Below, piece by piece: positions 50,044-58,687 of a stretch of DNA of 60,751 nt. The position numbers and the translations under genes were made by a program. Source of the stretch: Lachnospiraceae bacterium (GTDB lineage: Bacteria; Bacillota_A; Clostridia; Lachnospirales; Lachnospiraceae); contig JAFXWR010000011.1 in the NCBI GenBank assembly GCA_017542725.1, positions 1 through 60,751 on the forward strand. Direction: 5' to 3'. The first letter of the stretch is position 1. Every line of letters begins with the position of its first letter. The notes below the pieces were generated by a model. It ran no database searches, was not told the DNA's origin, and saw only the letters and a list, made by a program, of their open reading frames with translations.

Positions 50044-51033
50044 AGAGACACTTTTAAGAGAGAAATTAAATATTTGAGAATTTCACTAACCGAACTTTGT
50101 AATTTACGCTGCAGATATTGTATGCCAGAAGAAGGCGTATGTAAAAAATCTCACGAGGAAATGATGACTCAAGAAGAAATTATCACTGCGGTTAAAGTCG
50201 CTGCAAAGCTTGGAGTCACTAAAATAAGACTTACAGGTGGTGAGCCACTTGTAAAAAAAGACATAGTCCAGCTTGTGTCTCGAATCAAAGAAGTTAATGG
50301 AATAGAAGAGATTTGTCTAACTACAAATGCATCGCTTCTTCCAAAGTATGCAGCCGACTTAAAGAAAGCAGGGCTTGATAGAATCAACATAAGTCTTGAT
50401 ACTCTTAATCCTGACAAATTCAAATTTATAACAAGAGTTGGGGAGTTGAAGGATACGCTTGCCGGAATAGATGCAGCACTAAACACTGGATTTAAAAAAA
50501 TAAAAATTAATTCTGTGCTAATTAGTGGATTTAATGATGATGAGATCGTCGACCTTGCAAATCTAACATTGAAACAGCCGACGGATGTAAGATTTATAGA
50601 ACTTATGCCTATGTATGATAGTGGAGATTTTGGCAAGGATGCATTTATACCATCTACAGTTGTTATAGAAAAAATTAAAGAAGCGTATAAAGGTAAATTC
50701 GAAAATGATGACGACATAATAAAAGAAGTTGCACATAAACCAGGTGGTGTCGCAAAAATATATAGAATTAATGGCGCGATGGCAGATGTGGGACTAATAA
50801 GTGCAGTAAGCAATCACTTCTGTAGAGAGTGCAACCGTATAAGGCTCACAGCAGATGGAAAACTGAAACCTTGCCTACACTCGAATCAAGAAATATTAAT
50901 AAAAGGACTTGATGAAAAAGCTATGGAAGAAAAGTTTAGAGAAGCAATACTTTCAAAACCAGAAAAACATGATGTACTTTCTTATGAAAGTAGAAGCCAT
51001 GCAGAAAGAAATATGAATCAGATTGGAGGTTAA
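50041..51033 (+). CDS. moaA: GTP 3',8-cyclase MoaA (radical SAM)
   Basis: First step of molybdenum cofactor synthesis, with two [4Fe-4S] clusters. The radical-SAM motif is 'LRISLTELCNLRCRYCMPEEG'; 'IRLTGGEPLVKKDI' and 'INISLDTL' follow; the C-terminal cluster Cys are 'NHFCRECNRIRLTADGKLKPCLHS'. 330 aa. The canonical GG end is present (IGG). Initiates 9 bp after the moaC stop. Confidence 0.97.
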   Translation: MRDTFKREIKYLRISLTELCNLRCRYCMPEEGVCKKSHEEMMTQEEIITAVKVAAKLGVTKIRLTGGEPLVKKDIVQLVSRIKEVNGIEEICLTTNASLLPKYAADLKKAGLDRINISLDTLNPDKFKFITRVGELKDTLAGIDAALNTGFKKIKINSVLISGFNDDEIVDLANLTLKQPTDVRFIELMPMYDSGDFGKDAFIPSTVVIEKIKEAYKGKFENDDDIIKEVAHKPGGVAKIYRINGAMADVGLISAVSNHFCRECNRIRLTADGKLKPCLHSNQEILIKGLDEKAMEEKFREAILSKPEKHDVLSYESRSHAERNMNQIGG

Positions 51034-51034
51034 A

Positions 51035-51523
51035 ATGTATACAGCAGCAGTGATAACGATAAGTACAAAAGGTGCAAAGGGTGAAAGAGTGGACACAAGT
51101 GGTCCAAATCTTGTAAAGATGCTTAAAGAAGAAGGATATGATGTGAAATACACAAATATAGTTCCGGATGACAGGGGACTGATAAAAAAAGAACTTTTAA
51201 AAGCATCTGATGAAGAAATAAACTTGATTTTAACTACAGGTGGGACTGGTTTTTCACAGAGCGATATAACCCCTGAAGCAACACTTGAAGTGGTGGAGAG
51301 ACTTACGCCTGGTATACCTGAGATGATGAGAGTTTTAAACTATAAAAATACTGATAAGAGTTGTTTATCAAGGTCGCAGGCTGGTATAAGAAAAAAATCT
51401 CTGATAATAAACTTACCTGGTTCTGAAAGGGCAGCAAAAGAGAACTTTGAAGTTGTGATGAAGCCAATAAAGCATGGACTTGAAATGCTCATGACTGAGG
51501 GTTCTGCAAATTGTGGTGGGTAG
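51035..51523 (+). CDS. MogA/MoaB-type molybdopterin adenylyltransferase
   Basis: A 162-aa MoaB/MogA protein: 'AAVITISTKGAKGERVDTSGPNLVKML', 'LILTTGGTGFSQSDITPEATLEV' and 'LIINLPGSERAAKENFEVV'. Adenylates molybdopterin before metal insertion. I chose the ATG at 51035 because GGAGG (51025-51029) directly precedes it; a TTG at 51023 would include the ribosome site. With moaC and moaA it forms a compact operon. Confidence 0.93.
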   Translation: MYTAAVITISTKGAKGERVDTSGPNLVKMLKEEGYDVKYTNIVPDDRGLIKKELLKASDEEINLILTTGGTGFSQSDITPEATLEVVERLTPGIPEMMRVLNYKNTDKSCLSRSQAGIRKKSLIINLPGSERAAKENFEVVMKPIKHGLEMLMTEGSANCGG

Positions 51524-51530
51524 GAGTAAA

Positions 51531-52577
51531 ATGATAAAGCAAACAAAAAAATTACTAAGTTTAATAATAGTTTTAATCACCGCATTGACGGTTTTATTTT
51601 CTTGTGTAGGCAAAAGCAATGAGAATTACTTTTCACACTGGAATGATGACTCGAAAGTTGTGTCAGAATTAAAAACTTTTGTTGAAAAAGCAACTGATAA
51701 AAACAATAAAGATTTTATTCCAGTTGATGATAGAATTGCAGTATTTGATATGGATGGCACAATATTTTGTGAGACAGATCCAACATATAATGAATATCTT
51801 ATGATTTTTGATACAATATTAAATACTTATGATAAGAGTAATGAAGAAGATGTAAAACTTGTGAATGAGATTAATGAAGTATTAAGGACTGGCTATGTGA
51901 GTGATGAGTTGGAACTTAAGTTAAGTGAAATAGAGTATAGATATTATCAAAATATGACCATAGAAGAATACACTAGTTACACAAAGACTTATTTAGATAA
52001 AAACACAAATGGGTATAAGAATTTAAAAGTGAAAGATGCACTATATAAGCCAATGCTTCAAGTTATTAAATATCTACAGGCAAATGATTTTACAGTATAT
52101 GTGGTTAGCGGTTCCGAGAGAAATTTTGTAAGAGCAGTAGTGTGTGATGGTGCGGGCATAAAGCCAAATAATGTGATAGGAATGGACTTTACCTTAAAAT
52201 CAACTAAGCAGGGAAATGATAAGAATTCAGTTCATCAGTTTAAGCGAGACGAGGATGTGGTTATAGCAGGTCCGTCTATAGATGTAAATATAAAAACGCA
52301 TAAAGTGCTTTCAATTGTAGAGGAAATAGGGCAGATACCTGTATTGGCATTTGGAAATAGCACTGGTGACTTCAGTATGATGGAATATGTACTAAAAAAT
52401 AATAAGTATAATAGTAAAGGTTTTATGGTCCTCTGCGATGACAATGTGAGAGAAAATGGAAACTTAGAAAAAGCGAGTATGATAAAAAGTGTATCTGATG
52501 AGAATGGATATGGCACTATTTCCATGAAGAATGATTGGAAAACAATCTATGGATATGATGTAGAGAAGCTTAGATAG
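51531..52577 (+). CDS. HAD-superfamily phosphatase lipoprotein
   Basis: The signal peptide ends in LFSC (lipobox). HAD motif I is 'IAVFDMDGTIF', motif II 'VYVVSGSERNFV', and motif IV 'LAFGNSTGDFSM', so a phosphatase facing outside is expected. Relatives act as acid phosphatases or phosphoserine-phosphatase-like enzymes; substrate unknown. ATG 51531 follows TAGGAG; a GTG start at 51513 overlaps the mogA gene and is less likely. 348 aa. Confidence 0.87.
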   Translation: MIKQTKKLLSLIIVLITALTVLFSCVGKSNENYFSHWNDDSKVVSELKTFVEKATDKNNKDFIPVDDRIAVFDMDGTIFCETDPTYNEYLMIFDTILNTYDKSNEEDVKLVNEINEVLRTGYVSDELELKLSEIEYRYYQNMTIEEYTSYTKTYLDKNTNGYKNLKVKDALYKPMLQVIKYLQANDFTVYVVSGSERNFVRAVVCDGAGIKPNNVIGMDFTLKSTKQGNDKNSVHQFKRDEDVVIAGPSIDVNIKTHKVLSIVEEIGQIPVLAFGNSTGDFSMMEYVLKNNKYNSKGFMVLCDDNVRENGNLEKASMIKSVSDENGYGTISMKNDWKTIYGYDVEKLR

Positions 52578-52623
52578 GATAAAATCAATAATCAGTAATA
52601 TAAAATATCATTTGGAGGTAAAT

Positions 52624-53043
52624 ATGGAATACAAAAAATTTGGAGACACATTTATAATGAGGCTTGATGTTGGTGATGAAATTATGGAATCACTTAAGAA
52701 AATAGTTGAAACTGAAAATATAAAACTTGCACAAATTAATGGACTTGGTGGCACATCAGACTTTACAATTGCAGTTAGAAATCATGATACAAAATCTTAT
52801 GACCCAACAGATTACAAGGGTAGATACGAAATAGCAAATATTCATGGAAATGTCACAACATTAGATGGCAAACCTTATCTCCATGTGCATATCGGATGTG
52901 GAAATGAAAAGGGTGAATATCGCGGGGGTCATCTCTTAAGATGTGTAATAGGTGCAACCGCAGAAATATTTATTACTACATATGAAGGAACTGTCGATAG
53001 ACAAGTTGATGAGAAGACAGGACTCAATGTATTTAAGTTTTAG
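52624..53043 (+). CDS. DUF296/PPC domain protein
   Basis: A 139-aa PPC (plants and prokaryotes conserved) domain: 'FIMRLDVGDEIMESLKKIVETENIKLAQINGLGG', 'YEIANIHGNVTTLDGKPYLHVHIG' and 'GGHLLRCVIGATAEIFI'. The two His in HVHIG may bind metal. The bacterial proteins form trimers of unknown function. ATG 52624 follows GGAGG. Confidence 0.92.
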   Translation: MEYKKFGDTFIMRLDVGDEIMESLKKIVETENIKLAQINGLGGTSDFTIAVRNHDTKSYDPTDYKGRYEIANIHGNVTTLDGKPYLHVHIGCGNEKGEYRGGHLLRCVIGATAEIFITTYEGTVDRQVDEKTGLNVFKF

Positions 53044-53060
53044 AATAAAGCAAAAGTATT

Positions 53061-53924
53061 ATGGATAAAGAATTAGAGTTGAAAAGAATTGATTTATCAA
53101 CTTGGACTTGTTTTAGCGATAGGGTGAATTCTAAAAGTTATGTGAGTGCAGACAAAAAGTGGATGGTTAAATTTAATTCTGATACATCTTTGACTGATGA
53201 AATGTCAATGTATCGCGAACAAGATATAGCAAGAAAGGCATTTCGCATAGGAATTAAGACGCCAAGAGTTGGTGATATAGTTATTGATGATGAGGGAAGA
53301 AAGGGGCTTGTTTTTGAATATATAGAAGACAAAAAGTCTATCTCAAGGTTATTTAGTGAAGATTTAGATAATATTGATAAGTACATGAAAAAGTTTGCTG
53401 AAGCGGCAAAGGAATTTCACAGTACAGTTTGCGACACAGAGGATTTTGATTCAATGCATGATAGGGTTGTGACACAAGTAACAACAAGAGATATTCTTTT
53501 TGAAAGTCAGAAAACTAAAGCATTGAAATTTTTAGAAACTATAGAGCAACAGAAGTTTTGTGTGCATGGTGATTTTCAAACTGGAAACGTGATTGTATCT
53601 GGTGACAAAAGCTACTGGATAGATTTGAATTTTATGGGGTATGGTAATCCAGAATTTGATATAGGTATATTTTATACTTTCTGCCACATTTTTCCTAAGC
53701 AGTATACTGATACAGTATTCCACTGCGATAGAAAGTATCTTCCGATAATATGGAATAGTTTCATAAGGCACTACTACGATACTGAAAATGAGAAAATTAT
53801 AGCTGAGAAAACTGAGAGAGCAAGAAAGCTGTCTTCGATTTGTCTATATACCAATTTGCAGTTTGTAATATTTGATGAGACTAAGGCGCCGGTTATGAGA
53901 CAGCTGATTGATGATGCTTTGTAG
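53061..53924 (+). CDS. Aminoglycoside-phosphotransferase-like kinase, paralog of the gene at 16391
   Basis: A 287-aa kinase sharing with its paralog the start 'DLSTWTCFSDRVNSKSYVSADKKWMVKF', the catalytic loop HGDFQTGN and 'WIDLNFMGYGNPEFDIGIFYTFCHIF'. Substrate unknown. It ends at a terminator that marks the border of the accessory region. Confidence 0.82.
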   Translation: MDKELELKRIDLSTWTCFSDRVNSKSYVSADKKWMVKFNSDTSLTDEMSMYREQDIARKAFRIGIKTPRVGDIVIDDEGRKGLVFEYIEDKKSISRLFSEDLDNIDKYMKKFAEAAKEFHSTVCDTEDFDSMHDRVVTQVTTRDILFESQKTKALKFLETIEQQKFCVHGDFQTGNVIVSGDKSYWIDLNFMGYGNPEFDIGIFYTFCHIFPKQYTDTVFHCDRKYLPIIWNSFIRHYYDTENEKIIAEKTERARKLSSICLYTNLQFVIFDETKAPVMRQLIDDAL

Positions 53925-53949
53925 TAAAAGATGTTTTATTATTAAGAAT

Positions 53950-53977
53950 AAAAAAGCCAGTGTTATCACTGGTTTTT
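53950..53977 (+). terminator. Intrinsic terminator
   Basis: AAAAAGCCAGTG-TTAT-CACTGGTTTTT; last feature before the defence-like island. Confidence 0.88.
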
Positions 53978-53990
53978 ATATGATAGATAC

Positions 53991-54037
53991 TATCGGCAAT
54001 AATTTAATATTTTGAAAATATTGATATATTGCCGATA
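53991..54037. promoter_or_regulatory. 47-bp palindromic operator at the Fic promoter
   Basis: TATCGGCAATA (53991-54001) and TATTGCCGATA (54027-54037) are a perfect 11-bp inverted repeat; between them AATATTTT-G-AAAATATT (54006-54022) is a second palindrome on the same centre. The right arm covers the spacer next to the -35. A bound repressor would block RNA polymerase. Confidence 0.8.
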
Positions 54038-54049
54038 AAATGCTATAAT
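54021..54049 (+). promoter_or_regulatory. Promoter of the HTH-Fic gene (leaderless)
   Basis: TTGATA (54021-54026), 17-bp spacer ending TGC, TATAAT (54044-54049). The ATG at 54056 lies where transcription should begin. Confidence 0.8.
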
Positions 54050-54055
54050 AGTAAT

Positions 54056-54958
54056 ATGAAAAACGAATTAAAAAAGTATAAAAATGTATCTTTTTTTGCT
54101 GATAAATGGGGCCTATCTGAGAGAAGTGTCAGAAATTATTGTGCAAATGGCTTAATTAGTGGTGCAAAAATAATAGGAAAAACTTGGTATATTCCTGAAA
54201 GCGCCGACGTGCCACAGATAAGCAGAAAGCTAAACAAGAAAAAAAATTATTTGCTTGATAGGTTATTAAAAGAAAAAAAGAATAAAATAAGCGGCGGCAT
54301 TTATCATCGAGTACAAATTGATTTGACATATAATTCAAATCATATTGAAGGTAGCAAGTTGACTCACGAAGAAACTAGATATATATTTGAAACCAAAATT
54401 ATTGGCGATAGTAAACATAGAAATATCGATGACATTGTTGAAACAGTAAATCATTTTAAATGTATAGATGTATGTTTGGATAATGTTAATTATAAATTAA
54501 GCGAAACTTTCATAAAGAGACTTCATTTGATATTGAAAAATGGCACAAGTGACTCAAGATTATCTTGGTTTAAGGTTGGTGACTATAAAAAACTACCAAA
54601 TGAAGTATCGGGGAAAAGAACAACTGAACCTGATAAAGTTTCTAAAGAAATAAAAAACCTCCTACTTAGATATAATCAAAAACAAAAGCACACTATTGAG
54701 GATTTAATTGATTTTCATTATAAATTTGAAACAATTCATCCTTTTCAAGATGGAAATGGTCGAGTTGGAAGACTTATCTTATTTAAGGAATGCCTAAAGA
54801 ATAATATAGTTCCATTTATTATAACCGAAGAATTAAAGTTTTATTATTATAGAGGATTAGATAAGTGGAAGAAAGAAAGGGGATATTTACTTGATACTTG
54901 CCTTACTGCACAAGATGAATTCAAAAAGCTGCTAGATTATTTTAAAATAAGATACTAA
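54056..54958 (+). CDS. Fic protein with N-terminal helix-turn-helix
   Basis: The N terminus (about 8-50: 'VSFFADKWGLSERSVRNYCANGLISGAKIIGKTWYIP') is a MerR-like helix-turn-helix. Residues about 80-300 are a Fic domain with the full active loop HPFQDGNGRVGR and an N-terminal inhibitory helix motif SNHIEG ([S/T]xxxE[G/N]), so an AMP-transferase kept off by auto-inhibition. With no space for a ribosome site, the ATG at 54056 seems leaderless; an upstream in-frame TTG at 54029 overlaps the promoter. The HTH plus the upstream palindrome suggests autoregulation. Confidence 0.88.
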   Translation: MKNELKKYKNVSFFADKWGLSERSVRNYCANGLISGAKIIGKTWYIPESADVPQISRKLNKKKNYLLDRLLKEKKNKISGGIYHRVQIDLTYNSNHIEGSKLTHEETRYIFETKIIGDSKHRNIDDIVETVNHFKCIDVCLDNVNYKLSETFIKRLHLILKNGTSDSRLSWFKVGDYKKLPNEVSGKRTTEPDKVSKEIKNLLLRYNQKQKHTIEDLIDFHYKFETIHPFQDGNGRVGRLILFKECLKNNIVPFIITEELKFYYYRGLDKWKKERGYLLDTCLTAQDEFKKLLDYFKIRY

Positions 54959-54977
54959 CAATTTATGGATTAATTAC

Positions 54978-55002
54978 TGTAGGGGCGAAGCTTCGCGAGC
55001 CC
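54978..55002 (+). repeat. Dispersed repeat upstream of DUF3795 gene
   Basis: TGTAGGGGCGAA-GCTTCG-CGAGCCC, 25 bp, with the internal GAAGCTTC palindrome; followed by AAGGAGG. Confidence 0.85.
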
Positions 55003-55017
55003 AAGGAGGCAAATATT

Positions 55018-55353
55018 ATGAACAAATACATAGCATATTGTGGACTCAATTGCGAAACTTGCGACGCTCGCATCGCCACAATAAATAACAACAATGAGCT
55101 TAGAACTAAAGTCGCAAAAGAGTGGTCAGAACTCAACAAAGTCACAATCACACCAGAGATGATTAATTGCACTGGCTGTAGGATAGAAGGTGCAAAGACT
55201 CCATTTTGCGAGTCTCTATGTCCTATAAGAAAATGTGCAAAAGAGAAGAATTATGAGACATGCGGGAAATGTGGGGATTTGATGAACTGTGAGAAGATTA
55301 AGATGATTATAGACAATAATGATGCGGCACTTAATAATCTAAAATCGAATTAG
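55018..55353 (+). CDS. DUF3795 Cys-rich protein
   Basis: A 111-aa protein with the DUF3795 layout: 'YIAYCGLNCETCDARIAT', 'INCTGCRIEGAKTPFCESLCPIRKCA' and 'YETCGKCGDLMNCEKI'. Eleven Cys suggest zinc or Fe-S binding. Function unknown. AGGAGG precedes the ATG. Confidence 0.9.
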   Translation: MNKYIAYCGLNCETCDARIATINNNNELRTKVAKEWSELNKVTITPEMINCTGCRIEGAKTPFCESLCPIRKCAKEKNYETCGKCGDLMNCEKIKMIIDNNDAALNNLKSN

Positions 55354-55374
55354 ATATTTATAAGTTGGCAATAA

Positions 55375-55610
55375 TGTACAGAAAAAGCATTAATTTCTAA
55401 TGACGATATAGATTATTCCATATCTATAGTAAAGCATATTAAATTTAGAGACTTTTTAATGATGAATGATTTAGAAGAATAACATAGGGAAGAGTTTTGC
55501 GGCTACTTGTCCTACAAACCTGTGCTAGTATTGGTTTTGTGAGCAAAAGCCGTTAAATATGCCGTTTAACAGTGATTTTTATAAAAAAATATCAAAAACT
55601 CCCCCTTAAC
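55375..55610. other. Non-coding stretch with a possible gene remnant
   Basis: The 293 bases between the DUF3795 and ATPase genes hold no complete gene. A start-less open frame at 55375-55482 (EKALISNDDIDYSISIVKHI...) may be a decayed gene end that I cannot identify. Bases 55493-55575 show several short inverted repeats (CGGCT/AGCCG, GTTAAA/TTTAAC) that could be a structured RNA or a mobile-element scar. Confidence 0.35.
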
Positions 55611-55640
55611 TTGACAATTTGAGCATAAAAATGCTATTAT
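55611..55640 (+). promoter_or_regulatory. Promoter of the AAA/DUF4143 ATPase (leaderless)
   Basis: TTGACA (55611-55616), 18-bp spacer ending TGC, TATTAT (55635-55640). The ATG at 55647 falls at the expected start of transcription. Confidence 0.82.
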
Positions 55641-55646
55641 TTTCAT

Positions 55647-56876
55647 ATGAAACTATACAAAAGAGAAAAATATTTAAGTAAAATAAGGCCATTTTATGAT
55701 TCTACAGATATCATAAAAGTAATTACTGGAGTAAGAAGATGTGGAAAGTCAACACTTATGCAAATGGTGGCAAATGAGCTGAAGGATAAGAAAATTAGCG
55801 ATGCTAATATATGTTTTATTGATTTAGATAAATATGGGTATAAGAATATCAAAACGCCCGAAGCATTAGAAAAAATTATATTTAGTTTAAAACCAAAAAA
55901 AGGGATAGTATATTTGTTCATTGATGAGATACAAAATGTAAAAGGTTTTGAAGAAGTACTAAATGCCTTTAGGCTTATGAATAGATATTCAATATTTATT
56001 ACTGGATCTAATTCATATTTGTTAAGCGGAGAACTTGTAACAAAATTAACAGGACGATATTTAGAATTTGAACTTTTGACATTAGGATTTGATGAATACA
56101 TTAGTATGAAGAGGTTTTATAGAAAAACAATTGATGAAAATAAATTAGTTGAGTTAAACAATTATATTTTAGAAGGGGGATTCCCTCGAACAATATTTTT
56201 AGATGGAATAAAAGAAAAACGAACTTATGTTAAGGGCATAATAAACGAAATTTTTGAAAAAGATATAAAAAGAAATAATAAGATACGAAGTGTCCAATCA
56301 TTTGAAATGGTTAGAAATTATATTATCAATAATTTTGGTGCAACTATTAGTGTAAGTAATATAAAGAAAGAATTTAATAAGAACGATTATAACATAAAAA
56401 GTGAAACAATAAAGAAAAACATTGAAATATTAAAAAATGCAAAACTTATCTATGAGTGTGATAGATTTAATTTAAAATCCAAAAAAATGTTCAAGGGAGA
56501 AAAAAAATACTACTTAGCTGATTTGAGTCTTTATTTCGCATTAAACACAGATAATCGCATAAATTATGGCCCAGTTCTTGAAAATATTATTTATGGATAT
56601 GCAAAAAGTAAGGATTATTCAGTAAGCGTGGGAAGAGTAGGAAAATTGGAATGCGATTTTATCCTAAGAAATGATCAAATGGATTATAGTTATATACAAG
56701 TGTCTTATACAATAAATGGAAGTAAAGTAACTGAAGATAGAGAGTATCGACCACTTGAAATGATAAAAGATAATTATAGTAAATATGTTTTAACGACAGA
56801 TTACTTACTTCAGAAGAGAAATGGTATTATTCATCAGAATTTAATGGGGTTTATTTGTGATGGGAAAGATTTTTAA
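55647..56876 (+). CDS. AAA_14/DUF4143 ATPase
   Basis: A 409-aa protein of the archaeal-type AAA ATPase group: Walker A 'VITGVRRCGKSTLMQMV', Walker B 'VYLFIDEIQNVKGFEEVLNAF', sensor 'FITGSNSYLLSGELVTKLTGRYLEFELLTLGFDEY', then 'LEGGFPRTI' and a C-terminal DUF4143 nuclease-like domain ('KLECDFILRNDQMDYSYIQVSY', matching the D-x-x-V/F..Q core). Common and often horizontally mobile; function unknown, with abortive-infection roles proposed for relatives. The message seems leaderless. Confidence 0.88.
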   Translation: MKLYKREKYLSKIRPFYDSTDIIKVITGVRRCGKSTLMQMVANELKDKKISDANICFIDLDKYGYKNIKTPEALEKIIFSLKPKKGIVYLFIDEIQNVKGFEEVLNAFRLMNRYSIFITGSNSYLLSGELVTKLTGRYLEFELLTLGFDEYISMKRFYRKTIDENKLVELNNYILEGGFPRTIFLDGIKEKRTYVKGIINEIFEKDIKRNNKIRSVQSFEMVRNYIINNFGATISVSNIKKEFNKNDYNIKSETIKKNIEILKNAKLIYECDRFNLKSKKMFKGEKKYYLADLSLYFALNTDNRINYGPVLENIIYGYAKSKDYSVSVGRVGKLECDFILRNDQMDYSYIQVSYTINGSKVTEDREYRPLEMIKDNYSKYVLTTDYLLQKRNGIIHQNLMGFICDGKDF

Positions 56877-56925
56877 TAATTGAATAGTTCTATCAGAAAA
56901 AGTGTAATATTTAAGGAGGTGCAAT

Positions 56926-57360
56926 ATGGAAAAAAATGAAAAATTAAAGATAATTGATTGTAGTGTAGTTGAAGAAGACGGTGAAGTTGTTGTAAAGTTT
57001 TATTTGGGCAAGAATTCTTTAAAAGATTGGTACGGTGATGATTGGAATGATAATGGATGTACAGATGAGGTATATGATAAATTTGTAGAAGACGAAAAAG
57101 AAGTTTGCTTTAGCAATAAAAACGGGGTATACCCAATATTTCCATTTGATTTATATGAATTAGAAGAGCATATAAACAAAGATATGATGAAAGACAAATT
57201 AATACCACTTTTGGTAATTTGTTACAATGTAAACAAGGATGACCCTCCATCATATTGGAGTGGACTACATTATTATAAAGATAAAGTGGTGATTTTTATG
57301 GGTGATAAGTGGGAAGAGGTTGAGAAACAGATTAAAGATATAAAAGGCAAGAAGAAATAA
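56926..57360 (+). CDS. Small acidic protein of unknown family
   Basis: A 144-aa acidic protein with 'LGKNSLKDWYGDDWNDNGCTDEVYDKFVED' and 'YWSGLHYYKDKVVIFMGD'. The YGDDWND motif recurs in small Firmicutes proteins without known function; immunity- or antitoxin-like behaviour is possible given the location but unsupported. AGGAGG precedes the ATG. Confidence 0.65.
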   Translation: MEKNEKLKIIDCSVVEEDGEVVVKFYLGKNSLKDWYGDDWNDNGCTDEVYDKFVEDEKEVCFSNKNGVYPIFPFDLYELEEHINKDMMKDKLIPLLVICYNVNKDDPPSYWSGLHYYKDKVVIFMGDKWEEVEKQIKDIKGKKK

Positions 57361-57383
57361 TATACTGGTCTAGTATAATAATA

Positions 57384-57503
57384 ATTGACATAGCGCATAA
57401 GATTTTTGAGGAGATTGACAAATTAAAAAAGAGCAATAACAATATGAGTGTGACCAGAGACTTGTTACTTCACCGTCTTATGTCAGGGAAATTGAAAGTG
57501 TAG
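57384..57503 (+). pseudogene. 3' remnant of an hsdS gene
   Basis: An open frame of 39 codons without a start reads IDIAHKIFEEIDKLKKSNNN...VTRDLLLHRLMSGKLKV and stops at TAG. Coiled-coil helix followed by RD.LL..LMSG.L.V is the characteristic C terminus of type I restriction specificity subunits, so a former hsdS lost its front part here. Confidence 0.65.
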
Positions 57504-57593
57504 CTGGTAATAAATGATAGGTTATATAATCCACTATGTAAAAAAATAAAGTATACATAAGTATAATTTAAATATTAAATAAAGGAATATTAA

Positions 57594-58673
57594 ATGGAAA
57601 AAAATAACAACAATTGGAAATTTGATCTTAACGAGTACATCAAAGAAGGCGAACCAAATAGAGTTGAAAGGTCAAAATCATGGAAGACTGCTATTGGTTT
57701 GCAAGATGTTGATGGGCTTAAAACATCTTCTTATCTTTTAGGTACTGCAAAAGAGCATATTGAAGGGAAAATTGATATTAAAACTGCTAAAAAAAGAATA
57801 GAGTCTTATTATGAGGAAAGGAAAAATAGAGAGAGGATTGAAGAAGACACAAAAGAGGCAGATATAGTTTCCACTCGTATAGCAGAATTATTAGGAGAGA
57901 GAACTTTTAGTTTTTCACCAATTGAATTAAAAAATATTCATAAGAGATTGTTCGTAGACATTTTTAATCATGCTGGCAAATATAGAGATTATAATATTAC
58001 AAAAAAAGAATGGGTGCTTAATGGTGAAACTGTATTATATGCTTCATATGATAGTATAGCAGAAACTTTAAATTATGATTTTACTCAAGAAAAAAATTAT
58101 TCCTATGATAAGTTATCATCAAGTGATGCTATAAAGCATATTGCTAAATTTACCGCAGATATGTGGCAGATACATCCATTTTGTGAAGGTAATACTAGGA
58201 CTACTGCTGTATTTATCATTAAATACTTAAAAACTTTTGGCTTCAATGTAAACAACGAAATATTTGCTGAAAATTCGTGGTATTTTAGAAATGCATTAGT
58301 AAGGGCAAATTATAATGATTTACAAAATGGTATTACATCTACCAATGAATACTTAGAGTATTTTTTTGAAAATTTGCTTATAAATGCAGAACATGAATTA
58401 AAAAATAGATATTTGCATATTAATTATAAAAATATAACAAATAATGGAACTCAAAGTGCAAATAATAATGATTCAAAGTGCAAAAATTGCACTTTGGAAG
58501 AAATCGCTATAATAAAAGAATTAAAAAATAATCCTTATATTACACAAGAAGAATTAGCAAAAAAAATAGGGAAATCAGTTCGAACTATAAAAAATAGAAC
58601 AGTTGAAATGCAGGATAAAGGCTTGATAAAAAGAAATAACGGCAAAAGAGATGGTAGCTGGCAAGTTTTGTAA
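57594..58673 (+). CDS. Fic family protein with C-terminal winged helix
   Basis: A 359-aa Fic protein: 'LFVDIFNHAGKYRDYNITKKEWVLNGETVLYA' and the active loop HPFCEGNTRTTA, the variant HPFxEGNTRT common in proteins next to restriction genes. Residues about 300-358 form a winged helix-turn-helix ('LEEIAIIKELKNNPYITQEELAKKIGKSVRTIKNRTVEMQDKGLIKR'). An inhibitory helix is not obvious. It lies between remnants of type I restriction genes. Confidence 0.87.
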   Translation: MEKNNNNWKFDLNEYIKEGEPNRVERSKSWKTAIGLQDVDGLKTSSYLLGTAKEHIEGKIDIKTAKKRIESYYEERKNRERIEEDTKEADIVSTRIAELLGERTFSFSPIELKNIHKRLFVDIFNHAGKYRDYNITKKEWVLNGETVLYASYDSIAETLNYDFTQEKNYSYDKLSSSDAIKHIAKFTADMWQIHPFCEGNTRTTAVFIIKYLKTFGFNVNNEIFAENSWYFRNALVRANYNDLQNGITSTNEYLEYFFENLLINAEHELKNRYLHINYKNITNNGTQSANNNDSKCKNCTLEEIAIIKELKNNPYITQEELAKKIGKSVRTIKNRTVEMQDKGLIKRNNGKRDGSWQVL

Positions 58674-58687
58674 GGAGAAGGATAAAA

